Numbered from the stretch's first letter, positions 31,401 to 37,825 are shown. The stretch is DNA of 64,000 bases from Strigamia acuminata (GCA_949358305.1 OX442318.1:3890501-3954500); one strand, 5' to 3'. The notes: a model not told the origin generated them from the sequence alone. Numbers and translations: made by a program.

Positions 31401-31826
31401 GAATGTATTTCGAACCACATGAAAACTGTAGTTTAAATTCCACACTTTAGTAAGATCAGCATCAGGGTCAATTATAAGTCTGTTCAGTGGTTGCATAGGA
31501 TCAGATATCCCTGGACTTTTACCATTTAGTTTATAGTAATCCACAACATATTTATTTAGTGGAACACATACATGTACATTGGGTAACTTATACGTTTCAA
31601 GCTTTTCCTCATATACATCAACCGCTTTCGGGTTTTCTAAGTAGTAAGAAATGCGGTCATAGGTTTGGAAAGAGTAGACTAGAATGCAGACAATGACAAG
31701 TAGAGCCCAAAGGAAACGAAATGCAAGAGAATTATTCTTATCAATCATTGGCTGGAACTCTTGAGGGATATTTTTATCTCTTTCTACTCGTTTGAGAACA
31801 TCTTTTACTGCTCGTCTAAGCCTCAT
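10466..31826 (-). CDS. Two-unit DEG/ENaC channel, gene B (frameshifted copy, one giant intron)
   Basis: Same two-unit layout as gene A. Exons: 31374-31826, 31075-31144, 30929-31020, 28987-29072, 28626-28729, 27370-28180, 27157-27241, 25881-25966, 25710-25808, 10933-11042, 10466-10859. Both filters are G-L-S; ectodomain pieces CGCTRSC and ECLCVSPC are present. Intron 10 (11043-25709) is 14.7 kb because of nested transposons; introns 3, 5 and 7 also carry insertions. Two defects: exon 4 is 86 nt instead of 87, giving a stop within about 20 codons, and the ATG used by gene C is ATT here, so the first in-frame ATG is 11 codons later. The single-base loss could be an assembly error; if real, the gene is a recent pseudogene, since the rest is well kept. 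Confidence 0.75.
11270..12309 (-). repeat. 3' LTR of gypsy 1
   Basis: This 1040-bp repeat pairs with 23346-24385 and has perfect 7-bp inverted tips (TGTCACG/CGTGACA). The tract AGGTGGGGGGGAA on the minus strand directly precedes it. It contains the 142-codon open frame described separately. Confidence 0.93.
11546..11974 (-). CDS. LTR-internal ORF, copy in 3' LTR
   Basis: A 142-codon open frame in element sense lies wholly inside the LTR and is open in both LTR copies (here and 23622-24050), with only about three to four residue changes. Its middle carries DFLLSLDILNSY, faintly like the second half of a retropepsin (the usual 'LLG-D-L' strand), but no DSG/DTG active site is visible. It could be a chance frame or a captured relic. 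No function is claimed. Confidence 0.3.
   Translation of the reverse strand: MIRGDLFCQDNLDRENDFRLRLDNVSGLNWEISKCDYVASQRIRSLCSPNSHISLTNHNIYYLPIICVRITGKTAYSTVLIRQYILCHDCDFLLSLDILNSYSSQLRIHFIIDGPTTLSAVWYLFARSPNVCACSGEETYSS
12310..12323 (-). promoter_or_regulatory. Polypurine tract of gypsy 1
   Basis: On the minus strand the run AGGTGGGGGGGAA lies immediately before the 3' LTR start TGTCACGG. This is the expected place and composition for the plus-strand primer of reverse transcription. Confidence 0.85.
12324..12980 (-). other. Non-coding 3' tail of gypsy 1
   Basis: About 660 AT-rich bases between the polypurine tract and the end of the extra ORF. No credible coding frame; only a low-complexity frame at 12351-12593. 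Probably 3' untranslated sequence. Confidence 0.5.
12981..13997 (-). CDS. Gypsy 1 extra ORF, C-terminal part (Cys-rich end)
   Basis: This 338-codon frame continues the product of 13978-16008 in another frame. The frame is open upstream to about 14125, reading ISRRDAVKRFREADALK. It therefore overlaps the first part and looks like the same protein after a one-base frame change near 14105-14120. The last 30 residues are packed with cysteines (NCCVCGLCCDNCDTNDKCYN), suggesting metal binding. No signal peptide or membrane segment typical of an envelope protein is evident. Function unknown. Confidence 0.6.
   Translation of the reverse strand: MIMTEDEIKNFSEKILIELAPEKLVQQFENAIAENPKLADPRTKYSFRYDPVIVADTGILASELSSDVDYSMSDVESLRESTGDEENHKAFLAAREHNTIEVIQADEPFRLPGVGRGGAKAGRRSPLLSKMPKMILTPPKEKDDDPGEVVTRESLREPVEPRPKEKRLEEPTCALAIMEEIIPIDDIFYSLPWEPKIELVVDWSILTCLFETIIFSDLQLDHSAGEKLLSLIKQYYVGHFLYRVNRISQKCYATSKQQVRVILVKTALRLVYYAMDGQGASAFKKKNKTHGLTLRTYSDFAPSKNPYTNCCVCGLCCDNCDTNDKCYNCLKCDCYAPR
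13978..16008 (-). CDS. Gypsy 1 extra ORF, N-terminal part, unknown function
   Basis: A 676-codon frame sits in the env position, 530 bases after pol. Near residues 57-83 it has CPVCSGTG and CRACRGGG, two CXXCXGXG-type knuckles of the kind known from DnaJ zinc domains. The middle is rich in Ser, Thr and Ala and looks disordered. No transmembrane anchor or cleavage site suggests an envelope, so it is not called env. Joined with the next frame it would give about 1,000 residues. The 530-bp gap before it suggests a separate or spliced transcript, which is inference. Confidence 0.65.
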   Translation of the reverse strand: MASYDPKVTITIPKPTQKGYPKYLPMPPIEASGEGLVPRFHPDHPNDQSFPNYELCPVCSGTGFEIYQLRAPRECRACRGGGDLRRCKFRKWMRLMFAYVLGYESIDKTSLAGVDFPPPRIPFGSANAIARFRHAHASYLARIKQLAKEKGIRPLTWKYPEGAYIIAGEQPAELPDQFVTPEGKTYDVESGIELCLTAPNVIADAKRAYSEPERVAADLPFQHSNLRLRHTYEERSTHRLKEYTQKVTKRIGAEANRDTHFVTGRSRPTSNASSIIVEENGAVGGAPAALPVVKPTEELSLGDQVIKKVKKNEENRREREKIGNINTISTPIIKTESSVTAAEAKSTNVTTVTTAAPIVIPYFYVVKNKSSSIETSESSQAALPVDATTVTQSNVTPKMMTSVAATSVPITYSKIATSNTQMDTIADFNKKLIKADFSPQVDRDIKALLNFTPSSSIANIAAEIARDAEECAKIHDIKKLESKISNPIAKAISAVSSGSTSSEVCASLKPRYLQGFDRNGCTMRPDRIFTQMSEIFRRHELEILYPMENRGQGRINLRSEGWKELFKMSINLDFNVSASDFKTVVGTIFGRLGNIAKEIEAKMTKDCTGDEHAVQHLIVHAVHFNLKEIITQMHQSSRRRQTISRGRRAEGGPATGGREKCARQTTAGSRIDHDGG
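16540..17484 (-). CDS. Gypsy 1 integrase core (separated from pol by TGA)
   Basis: About 314 codons continue the pol frame directly after the TGA at 17485-17487. The retroviral-type integrase core is clear: YIDYYG near the start with the first Asp, then IISDNAPAF with the second Asp, then GNLAERLNQ with the Glu about 35 residues later. A basic tail with KPGDFVSIKNR and a GPN-type strand follows. It catalyses insertion of element cDNA. In this copy it would only be made by stop read-through. Confidence 0.85.
   Translation of the reverse strand, partial: HLFHTIYIDYYGKKPRSIGGHCYALVIVDAASRWLDVRLTETSDWKTTIKQLQGFIQRWAFPKVIISDNAPAFRSMEFQAACQSFGAINRYTAVYHPQGNLAERLNQALKNCILAYIEEHVRWDVHIGYFVLAINSAYQASLQYFPYQMVTGQEARYPGDFDSDTDDGQPLPPARARETHELMRELRNNATANLQKAQIRHKRWFDRKRRPHDFKPGDFVSIKNRQLSSADRQFAAGLRQRTEGVYVIHKLTGPNTVILMDKDGRRMLPYNVVELRHWFNNDDDLDQTDATMIEKHVAAFTSEIETIIASFSIK
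17485..21015 (-). CDS. Gypsy 1 pol: protease, reverse transcriptase, RNase H, integrase zinc domain
   Basis: A 1176-codon frame. In order: aspartic protease with LLDSGAQ (about residue 67) and DLLLGRDF; reverse transcriptase with the YLDD box (about 545); RNase H with QTDASYSGLG (about 694); integrase HHCC zinc domain HLGVEKTLHRL...CEPCQ (about 1120-1150). It ends at a TGA exactly between the zinc domain and the integrase core. The frame is open upstream of this start to a TAG near 21268, so the true beginning may be further up or by frameshift from gag. Order protease-RT-RNase H-integrase is that of Ty3/gypsy. Confidence 0.92.
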   Translation of the reverse strand: MKAKETPKKPTLLTTQSETLQTNFVLLSPEELQKSEEPRIEITKTDRFNREAPYIKITWANVSFVALLDSGAQTCVMSESLFNKLKANMGLELLKLHETVRTAADDKIPVKGSVKLSVRAPLAVISFICLIIPKTSEDLLLGRDFCRAVGLCTDFELCQWYLKGSQERRQFMTLEQANKSESVLLFPIRKPDDAKDSTKDVPKVLINNINCILLEHRPLSQEIFECPNDDAQHQIKRIRNRTRDQWSLIWSPKRKDSIKKSRKFNSSLFSTLSQRRRARRQRRRLYELSPTIKQLNTQGRQLLRRVDENALMAGVHDHSTISEPPLDVNVLQYQPSSDPTQLDWIYDQLWSSLTVPQIRLLIQTLRPISKVFREEVELCNNTQFEVNLKPDFRPIHVPVRPVNPAKKMVIDAYLDQKLKQGIIRQSKSDCAVAPVVVPKKTGDWRTAMDFRPMNAQTLPDVYPLPDIDNIFSYLGGSNWFSIIDGREAFHLIGVRPGDERFLAFITHRGLFEYVRMPFGPINGPATLQRAMKKTLSKYLYKFVFVYLDDVIIFSKTFEEHVQHFKIILQALDEAGFTMNANKTELCRTSLEVLGHIVEAGHIKPNPNKVTAIQYFPAPTNIKELQRFKGMIGYYQSFFPNYSKTCEVFRPLLKKDSEWFWTIQHQQAFDSLKKGLAEPTLHRRFPDWTKPYILQTDASYSGLGAALMQLNDQGEQTPIAFASRALNSAEKNYSVTEIECLAAVWAVKRFRVYLEMMNFYLESDHLSLKWLFQQREPKGRLARWVLSLSEYKFTFLYCSGAQNRVADALSRAPVEPSEPLDADDSPLVDETCYIAYFDDPNDWPKLPIINIIGVGLAAAQQRNDAAVMTRAQRRQQQIKPKLGRPKGSKNKKRPPPNYQVLTRARARQQTQISTPPGAVAPLPPLMPPLPSPNVPTASFPTPNMLSPPAGPSGAARPNYDGYGGPDSDSSDDSTTYRPTWMGRAGFMPQQVRQDRSQFQRNASRRPVADEQQDEEDEAERLHDAPRDHQPFRMIPTINEIIRRQHEDTWSAELIEYLDQGHLPNDQVQAARIRYRAVDFAIYKGMLCRYPPIDINKIRHRRQIYLPLMLREQYFKALHYPPSCGHLGVEKTLHRLRARVYWPKMKEDVLLWIQKCEPCQRAKPLNRLPYGPMIMAKP
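21279..23195 (-). CDS. Gypsy 1 gag
   Basis: A 638-codon frame beginning at an ATG about 150 bases inside the 5' LTR. It has an acidic, Gln-rich N-terminus with coiled-coil potential, an Arg-rich patch, a capsid-like centre (about residues 290-440: MFLGKLYAHM, RAQRWWMAL, QKPGESTMSFLSEM), and a C-terminal CPVCGKEWSR. Only one Cys pair of a zinc knuckle is in frame; a further Cys-His (AACSKHE) is in the next frame, so the end may be frameshifted. Gag stops at 21279 and the pol frame opens only after 21268, leaving no overlap for a simple frameshift. Confidence 0.8.
   Translation of the reverse strand: MASRDALSESSVSDVDAEQVHTLPLPDSPIHEPDQQQDLLVQPISTDVPFSNPWRTYAQMEADQLQHEREAAAARDQWEENRRHLQDSLMERRQIVDGMRAVREEIQRGPPPPYQPTFMQPEPQQHRRNPPALTMEALMRVLREDRRELQHELRQELLESMRQIRRELNDRVEEFIHSHNERTQPEPPAPEAGSGATRRGREGARGADFSFGDTGRASGPRRTGSYSPRRRQQHSQQGDTTSNVPRDPPSNPDPDSAQRGSQGIPLSASRQQPHTRSQLSLESEDQRQAAQVGRYKLKVEKIPYFDPDEATFDTVDMFLGKLYAHMFTMGAPEGIYLKVYVVLALRNRAQRWWMALTPKPNNWEDFELVFRQVFSINSALANVKLSQRKQKPGESTMSFLSEMIHYLNIAGYKDKGLQWERVQGMMQTQVVQLMRSWCIRTIDDAVKMGNDVDNRLQLDSLRTFEYKQCGVSDQEMPLPARVGPATRTKTEEEKLNQQSTSSRSGRFSRFNKVFTALLEDMSTCALDPEDPNSEETNKDPPKESASAAAQKSDVHAMTATTAPTPRTDSQHTCPKDVVIFPAAKEAPSEPKLPKNAMWRKTPTDKWFMSDRQSWRPVCPVCGKEWSRQSGNASGLLKA
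23324..23341 (-). promoter_or_regulatory. Primer-binding site of gypsy 1
   Basis: On the minus strand the LTR end CGTGACA is followed by ATCT and then TGGCGAGCTAGACAGG. The TGG fits the CCA end of a tRNA. The tRNA species was not identified. Confidence 0.6.
23346..24385 (-). repeat. 5' LTR of gypsy 1
   Basis: This 1040-bp repeat matches 11270-12309 with about six substitutions and no length change. It is followed by the duplication AACT at 24386-24389. Confidence 0.93.
23622..24050 (-). CDS. LTR-internal ORF, copy in 5' LTR
   Basis: The twin of 11546-11974, 142 codons, in element sense and starting about 335 bases into the LTR. It stays open in both LTRs, but the LTRs are so young that this alone does not show selection. 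No known domain is assigned. Confidence 0.3.
   Translation of the reverse strand: MIRGDLFCQDNLDRENDFRLRLDNVSCLNWEISKCDYVASQRIRSLCSPNSHVSLTNHNIYYLPIICVRITGKTAYSTVLIRQYILCHDCDFLLSLDILNSYSSQLRIHFIIDGPTTLSAVWYLFARSPNVCACSGEETYSS
26017..27143. mobile_element. TIR element in gene B intron 7
   Basis: The ends TAGAGAGTTTGC...GATGCATT (26017 on) and its inverse (to 27143) bound an insertion inside intron 7 of gene B. That intron is about 50-60 bp in genes A and C. No transposase is seen. A clean target duplication was not found. A second TIR element (26449-27099) is nested in it. Confidence 0.65.
26449..27099. mobile_element. Nested TA-target MITE
   Basis: The ends CCGTACTGCCTCATT and their inverse are flanked by TA on both sides (26447-26448 and 27100-27101). 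Length is about 650 bp and it is non-coding. Inside, 26816-26880 and 26955-27014 form another inverted pair built from the word CATTTTAGCGACG. It is nested within 26017-27143. Confidence 0.7.
28339..28560. repeat. Pogo/Tigger-like element end (fragment)
   Basis: Intron 5 of gene B contains TA followed by CAGTCGAGCCTCATTCGAAT and then AT-rich text with repeated 'ttgttataacgaa'-like words. This resembles the terminal repeats of pogo/Tigger elements. No matching inverse end was found, so it is a fragment. The call rests on motif memory. Confidence 0.35.
29513..30505. mobile_element. TIR element in gene B intron 3
   Basis: The ends TAGGGGGTTTCATTA and inverse lie at about 29513 and 30505, consistent with TA target duplication. 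The arms continue with 'ttttgcaatttt' tracts. Non-coding. It carries a half-copy of the CAGGGTG-type MITE at 29994-30235 and contributes to the 1.86-kb intron 3 of gene B. Confidence 0.6.
29994..30235. mobile_element. Half-copy of CAGGGTG-type MITE
   Basis: It starts TACAGGGTGAGTCAAAAGTC. After a diverged stretch it shares 'caaaatttccaattacaaag' and 'aaggtcattcact' with the arm at 24440-24540. Only one arm is present. Confidence 0.6.
30603..30902 (-). pseudogene. Possible MULE-like transposase fragment
   Basis: A 99-codon frame in intron 3 of gene B ends with VSDFLDYFEDEYL, which resembles the 'YFE-YIG' block just before the Trp-rich segment of MULE/FLYWCH-type proteins. Other fragments of that family lie at 905-1310 and 3418-3795. 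The rest is not recognisable. Weak call. Confidence 0.3.
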
Positions 31827-31914
31827 ACGGGACTTGCGGTTAGTGATAATTATTTTCTAAAAGTGGAAATATGTTTGTCATCATTTTGAGAGAGTATTTC
31901 TATTTCTATTTCTA

Positions 31915-32075
31915 TTTACTTACCATTGTGCAAGTTACTTTTCAAAAACTGTAATAGATTTCTCAAAATTTACTTAAAAGTTGTCCACTGCACTTAAAAA
32001 TTCAATTTTACTGCAATGTAGATACAGTATGTTTACTAGATTCAATAGTTTTAAATAATTAATGAGGCATGAAAT
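31915..32075 (-). promoter_or_regulatory. Gene B 5' UTR exon and promoter region
   Basis: As in gene A, a donor (minus strand GTAAGTAAAT, near 31915-31922) ends a non-coding exon. The motif CTGCAATGTAG (32011-32021, one base off the palindrome) and taaataattaatgagg (about 32052-32067) follow upstream. The palindrome and the TATA-like stretch (TTTAAA here) are both weaker than in gene A. A microsatellite of ATTTCT units lies in the UTR intron. Confidence 0.4.
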
Positions 32076-32266
32076 GGAAAACGAGTAAACAATTATTTAA
32101 TTTTGTAATTAATTTGTAAATTAATATTAGAATTAATTACCATAACTTACTTGTAATTTATACCATGTTTTATGAATGATTAAATAGTTTAAAGTTCCAT
32201 ATTAGTCAGAGAGAACTTGTGAATTAGGGAAACATTTTGCACATTTTTTTAAAAACTTTTTGATAT

Positions 32267-32372
32267 TTGTATGTAAAGGTACCAATGGTACCAAAATTCC
32301 ATACCAAAATACCAAAATACCGTACCAAAATACCATATCAAAATGCCATACCAAAATGCCATACGAAAATAC
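32267..32372. repeat. Minisatellite of 'ataccaaaa' units
   Basis: About nine imperfect units built on 'taccaaaatacc' run between 32278 and 32372, about 200-300 bases upstream of the gene B promoter. Simple tandem repeat. Confidence 0.7.
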
Positions 32373-33187
32373 TGTTGTTTATTTACTTTATTTTAGGAAT
32401 ATTAGGCCTAATAATAGGCTTAATACTGCAAAATAACAACTGGAATTAGAAAATCGTCTGTGCAGAATGGGATGCGCAGTACGAATTTAGCATCAAGATA
32501 CCGTATGCAGACTATAGGTTGGCGCAGGTGGGGTTAATATGACATAATTTTTAATTTTCTTAAAACATTTGAAATGTTTACTTTTTGATTGGCTTTCTGT
32601 ACTTACAGTTTCGAAGTAGCATTTCGTGGAACCGCGACACTCGATTTGCTCATATTGCCACTGCAATGCAGTATATTGATGTTGTGTCTGTTGGAAGAGT
32701 TTTTTAAAAATCAATGACAGCTTAAATAAATTATCATAAAGCCACGAGTCAACATCATTAAATGTCAGAAAAGCAACTATTAAAATATTTTGAAAGACAT
32801 TCGCTTGAAGGAATAATTATGTTTAATGACTATGTTCGTGGTTCTTCTCCAAACGTGCGGTTGAAAGTTTCTATTGACGTCTTTACAGTTCCCGCACGGC
32901 ATCTTGATGCTAAATTCGTACTGCGCATCCCATTCTGCGCAGACTATTTTAGAAGTATTATGCCTATTATTAGGCCTAATAATGCTAAAATAAAGTAAAT
33001 AAACAACAATAAACTCATCATTAAAAGTAATTTACACCGTATGCCGCAAATGTTGTTGTTTATTTACTTTGTTTTAGCATTATTAGGCCTAATAATAGGC
33101 TTAATACTGCTAAATAACAACTGGAATTACCAAATCGTCTGCGGAGAATAGGATGCGCAGTACGAATTTAGCATCAAGATACTGTGC
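32373..33187. repeat. Three copies of one short repeat, two direct and one inverted
   Basis: The unit containing 'attaggcctaataataggct' and 'gatgcgcagtacgaatttag' occurs at about 32373-32514 (plus), 32893-33010 (minus) and 33052-33187 (plus). They look like arms of a foldback element family. No coding frame. Confidence 0.6.
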
Positions 33188-33955
33188 GCGAATTGTAGAT
33201 GTCAACGAAATCTAAGACACAGTATGCAAAGAGCCATTTTTGGCTGTTAAGTTTTTGTGGAAATAAAGAAGGTCTGGTTCTTTTGGAAATTTAACACTGG
33301 TACCAGCCCCAAATAAAATTAAAAGCTCGAAAAATTCTGTCACTACTAATATACTGTTTGGTTATCGGAAGATAATAAAAGGGAGATTTGGGTTGTTATA
33401 TCTACGAACGCATACTGTATAACTCTGGCTGTATACAGACAGCCGTCATGGCATGGTCAGTCCTGGTCTTAAAAGCCCGAGGTTGAATTTTGTGAGTTGA
33501 CTGATTTTATTAAGTCAAAGAATGACGGCGTAGCTAGGCAGTGATGCTTAGCAACTCCCGATACAATGGTACAAAGTATATTGTTGATATTGTTGGTCCG
33601 AAGACAAAACAAGCCTTCTAATGTGATTGTTAAATTGAAGTATTTGGGTGCAGTTGTACTCACAGTTTTTGGCATCTTATGCTGGAGACACACCAGGCGT
33701 GATTCGGCGCAAATTGCGTTGCCACCACGTGACAAGCGATCCCATCTGGCAATGCGAAATGAGAAGTTTTGACCTCATTTAAAATCGTAAAATTTTGAAA
33801 ATCAAACAAAAATTGGAAAATACCGAAATTTATTTGCTAATTCCAAAAAATTCAAAAAACAAAATATAAGCAACAAATAAAATCTTTTTTTTCTCCTAAA
33901 CATAAATCACAAACATCTAAACCTCGGCCTAAACAGTCAATAGTTCAGTCACATA
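33188..33955. other. Intergenic, repeat traces
   Basis: No gene. Around 33560-33700 there are words shared with 1490-1560 and 9330-9360 ('gtatttgggtgca', 'gtactcacagtttttggcatctta'), so part of it is an old dispersed element. Confidence 0.35.
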
Positions 33956-35520
33956 AGGTGCGCGCCATAAGTATAGAATAATCAGTTTTTTTGAAATATT
34001 TTTTTTTGTGCTTCATCTGGAATCAAACCAATTTTTTAATAAATGTATTTTAGCATTAGAATTCATTTAAAATTAACAGGTTTTTAAGTTTTGTATAAAA
34101 ATAAATTTGGCAGTGATTTTCCTTAAAAATGGGGGTGACATAAGTATAGAATATTTTAGGTTTCATGCAAAAAAATGGAGAAAATTAATATCACATAACA
34201 TGCCTTTGTTTGATTAGTCAATCAGTGATTATGTCATCAATTTTCTGCCATTTTTGAATTGTCTTACTTGCTATTTTCTTATTTTGAAGCAATTCCTTGT
34301 GCAAAACTTGTAACCATTGTAGAAATCGCTGAAATATGGCAATTAAAGTCACCGGGGCTCTCCAAACAGCAAATCCATAGAAGATCAGAAAGAAATTATT
34401 CAATTCTATCAAAAGTCCTAACCCAATGATGAAAATCAAATATGGAAGCAAGACGGAGAGGACCAAAAGTGACGATGCAGCAAGTAGACAGGAATATTTT
34501 GTGCCTGGCACTGACTTTGCTGTTGTCTGCAAATGAAATTTGCACACATGTAGATGTAATTGTGTCTTTAGCAAACAATTCAAAGCAGACTAAAGAATTG
34601 TGATCACCTTTGTTATCAAAAATAGCTGTACAACTGTGGTTAACTGAAGCCCATAAATTGAAGTGCTCTGATTAGACTAATACCAAGCTGCCCTGGACCA
34701 AATCATGAAACTGAGTGCTTTTTACAGACAAAATACAGTTCAATTTAGATGGTCTGGATGGTTAGTGTAATAAGTGGCAAGATTTAAGGAGATAAGAGAA
34801 GTTTTCTCAGTGGGCAGAATCAGGTGATGGTTTGGGTGACATTCGGGCAAAAATTACAGGCAAACATCATAATAATAAAAGGATGGAAAGATTCACAGAA
34901 GTATAAGGAAGTGTTGAACATGCATTTATTGCCATTTGGATGAAAAATTATGGCAATAAATGGGTGTTTCAGCAGGACAATGCTCACTGCATGGTCACTT
35001 TTGGTCTTCCCTGTCTGCTTTCACACTTGGATTTCACGTTTTGGTTAGAATTTTTTATGCAATTGGCTAATTTCTTTCAATTTCTTCCTAATCTTCTATC
35101 AATTTGTTGTTTGGCGAGCCACAGTGCCTTTAATCGCTTTATTTCAGCGATTTCCACAATGGTTACAAGTTTTGTACAAGGGATTGCTTCAAAATAAGAA
35201 AATAGCAAGTAAGACAATTCAAAAATGGCAGAAAATTGATGACATATTCACTGATTAACTAATCAGACAAAGGCATGTTATGTGATATTAATTTTACTCA
35301 TTTTTTTGCATCTAACCTAAAATATTCTATACTTATGTCACCCCCATTTTTGTGTAAAATCACTGCCAAATTTATTTTTCCATAAAAATTATAAATGTGT
35401 TAATTTTAAACGAATTCTAATGACAAAATACATTTATAAAAAAATTGATATGATTCCAGATAAAGCGTAAAAAAAAATATTACAAAAAAACTGATTATTC
35501 TATACTTATGGCGCGCACCT
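33956..35520. mobile_element. Tc1/mariner-like element with very long inverted arms
   Basis: The tips AGGTGCGCGCCATAAGTATA and inverse are flanked by TA on both sides (33954-33955 and 35521-35522). Inverted similarity continues inward for about 400 bases on each side. Between the arms, plus-strand text near 34820-34985 decodes to Tc1-type pieces: a VMVW segment, YKEVLNMHLLPF, and NKWVFQQDNAHC with the second catalytic Asp block. The transposase is incomplete, so the copy is dead or internally deleted. Confidence 0.75.
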
Positions 35521-35522
35521 TA

Positions 35523-36559
35523 ATGACAAATGGATGTGTTGTCATTTTTAATGACGTCAAAATCCCTTTGAGACGCGATTCGTGACTGGTGTGCCTCCAA
35601 TATACCTGCAATGCAGTATATTGATGTTTGTTTACTGTATTTTTTTGAGAAATTTAATATTTATTGAATATTAATATGTATAATTATATGAATACATACG
35701 AGGTGCTGGTGAAGTCCAGGGGCGGATCAGAAAACGTGCATGGGCGTGATAATTTTCGATCAATTTTCACACAAAATTGTATGTTTGGATCAAATTGTAT
35801 GTTTTTGGTACAAAAATCAATTTTAATAATTAGCAATGCATGTGTTTCCGGTTACTACAACACGCACATGGCGCTTAGTACAACTCCACCCCACCAGCTG
35901 GAGTGGATGCTTGTGACGGTGACGACCACAACTCCTACCACATGATAGTACCGGGTATAGATTTACAAGTGAACAGTACAAGAGATAAATAAATACAACT
36001 AGAATTATCAAAACACTACAATTTATTTGAAACCGGATATAATTATTGTAATAATTATACCGGCCAATACACGAAAATACTAATATTATTATACAGAGTA
36101 CTAATGCCGACAAGTGGCCAGTTAAGACATAATCTAAACTATGCAATTAAATGGCTGAAATGGGACTAAAATAATATCATTACGTAAATTCTGGTCCCCT
36201 GGTCTATACTCAAGATGTATCATTCTTGTGTGTGGAAATAAAGATGTCATGTAAGCTGGTCTGGCTGCGTCTTGTGTTCGGGTCGGCCTCGTGGTCCCGG
36301 TTCGTCACGTAATGCGTCGTCTGCTTTGATCCGAGAAGTGCGGTTGACTTTTCTGCACACCACAACTTGGGATAGTTATTGGTTTGAATAACTTAATCCA
36401 GTTTATTCACTAATAAGCCAAGTACAAATTATAATTAATTTGTAGATTGTCTTTTTACTTAACTTGCAAACTGGATACAGTTCGGTTGTGACTGGATATG
36501 GTCTTACCCACTGTGGTATGGGGTTTTACCGTCGTGGGAGAGACGCATACATCGCGTAA
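35523..36559. other. Intergenic, repeat traces
   Basis: No gene. A CTGCAATGCAG palindrome followed by tatattgatgtt lies at 35606-35628, and the same pair occurs at 32661-32683. The 'catacgaggt...aggggcggatc' element end lies at 35694-35727. The rest has no visible structure. Confidence 0.35.
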
Positions 36560-37310
36560 TAACGAGACAGGGACTCAGATTCTTGGATTTTGGCCTTTAA
36601 TTGTCGTCTAGGGGTTGGGTCACCTTTCTCACTGTGTGGCTGTGCCGTTAAACACGCTACACCCTGGGCCGTTTCGACCTATGAGGCGAAGAGGCGACCG
36701 CCAGGTGGCCATGCTGTAGTAAGTAACTTTACCAAGGCATGGCCACCTGGCGGCCTCCTCTTCGCCTCATAGGTCGAAACGGCCCTGGCTACACCGGTAA
36801 CCGACCCGTCACACAAACGGCGTGAGCCCCATGGGTGACGTGGCCGGTCACATCGGACGAACATTCTGCTGTACCTACCTGTCCGACCCATGAAGCCGCT
36901 CATGGAGGCTGTAGCAGGCACATCTTCCTGCTACTGAGCTTCACAGTGGTGAATGGTGAGAGGAGCAGAGTCAGTAGTTGTCTCTGCTGTAGTTAGGACT
37001 GTGGCAGCTCACCCTGGCACGTCTTCACCCTCGGCTCTCAGCAACGTCTCTTTCTCACCGCACCACTCAGCTCCCTCCTCCCCTGCTAGGCCGGTCCACT
37101 CCGTGAGGGGGACGGCTTGGGACCACCAGGCGGTGGCCAAGCGGTCACATTTCCTCCCTCCCCTTGGAAAAGCGGGAACACACGGGGCCACACACCAAAC
37201 CTAATGGGGCCACACAGACCATGGGCAAGCACGACAGAGATGCCAGTCATCGTAAGACAACCGCATGTCTGAGCGAGCCACAGTACACAAACCAACCCAG
37301 CGTCAAGGAT
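36560..37310. repeat. Dispersed repeat, copy 2
   Basis: Shares ordered blocks with 7330-7880 ('gacccgtcacaca', 'atgggtgacgtgg', 'ccgctcatggaggctg', 'ggtggccaagcggtcaca'). It is interrupted by the 116-bp hairpin element at 36668-36783. GC-rich and non-coding as far as seen. Confidence 0.65.
36668..36783. mobile_element. 116-bp hairpin mini-element with 5-bp TSD
   Basis: Two arms of about 46 bases, starting GCCGTTTCGACCTATGAGG, pair with only about two mismatches around a loop of about 20 bases. The unit is flanked by CCTGG on both sides (36663-36667 and 36784-36788). It is inserted in the dispersed repeat. The RNA of either strand would form a long GC-rich stem. Confidence 0.75.
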
Positions 37311-37329
37311 CACATGAAATGATTAAAAA

Positions 37330-37490
37330 ATTAAAAAAGTGAACGTGAACTATTAGTTCAAGTTCATGAACTTGAACTTAGTTCACTTTGAAAAAAATTA
37401 GAGTGAACGTGAACGTGAACGCAATCACATGGTCATGAACTTGAACTTGAACGCATTCACAATTTAGTGAACGAGATACAACACTAGAAA
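37330..37490. repeat. GTTCA/TGAAC-rich repeat, possible hAT-type end
   Basis: Many copies of 'gtgaac', 'gttca' and 'cttgaactt' are followed by 'gtgaacgagatacaacact'. On the other strand the end reads AGTGTTGTATCTCGTTCAC, which resembles hAT-type terminal repeats. No partner end was found. Confidence 0.35.
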
Positions 37491-37764
37491 CTATTCTGCT
37501 GTGATTACCTATGGCCCATATGTCCACCCACGAAGACAGCAGCCTGGAATAGCCAAACTAGGCGTCAGAGTGGTGACCAGAGATAAGATGTGAATAGTGC
37601 GGAGCATTACTGCTATCGCTCTGTGGTTCACAACTAATACATGTTGGGGTTATCAACATTGTATTTTATTTCTTAATAACTTTACATGTTGATTTTTTAC
37701 AATTTAAAGTATTGAAGTACGGTACACAAAATGTATTGACGTAAAGAGTAAAGACAGATAGGCG
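37491..37764. other. Intergenic between repeat and gene C
   Basis: No supported feature; AT-rich sequence. Confidence 0.3.
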
Positions 37765-37825
37765 GAGTGTGAGAATAATGTGTTTCCAATGGCAAAAATT
37801 AATGCAACGAATATTGAAATTTAAT
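37765..37825 (-). pseudogene. Vestigial pore-exon fragment downstream of gene C
   Basis: The text gtgagaataatgtgtttcc...aattaatgcaacgaatatt is alignable with the TM2 coding region of exon 11 and with the same vestiges below genes A and B. It starts about 120 bases past the stop of gene C. Confidence 0.45.
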
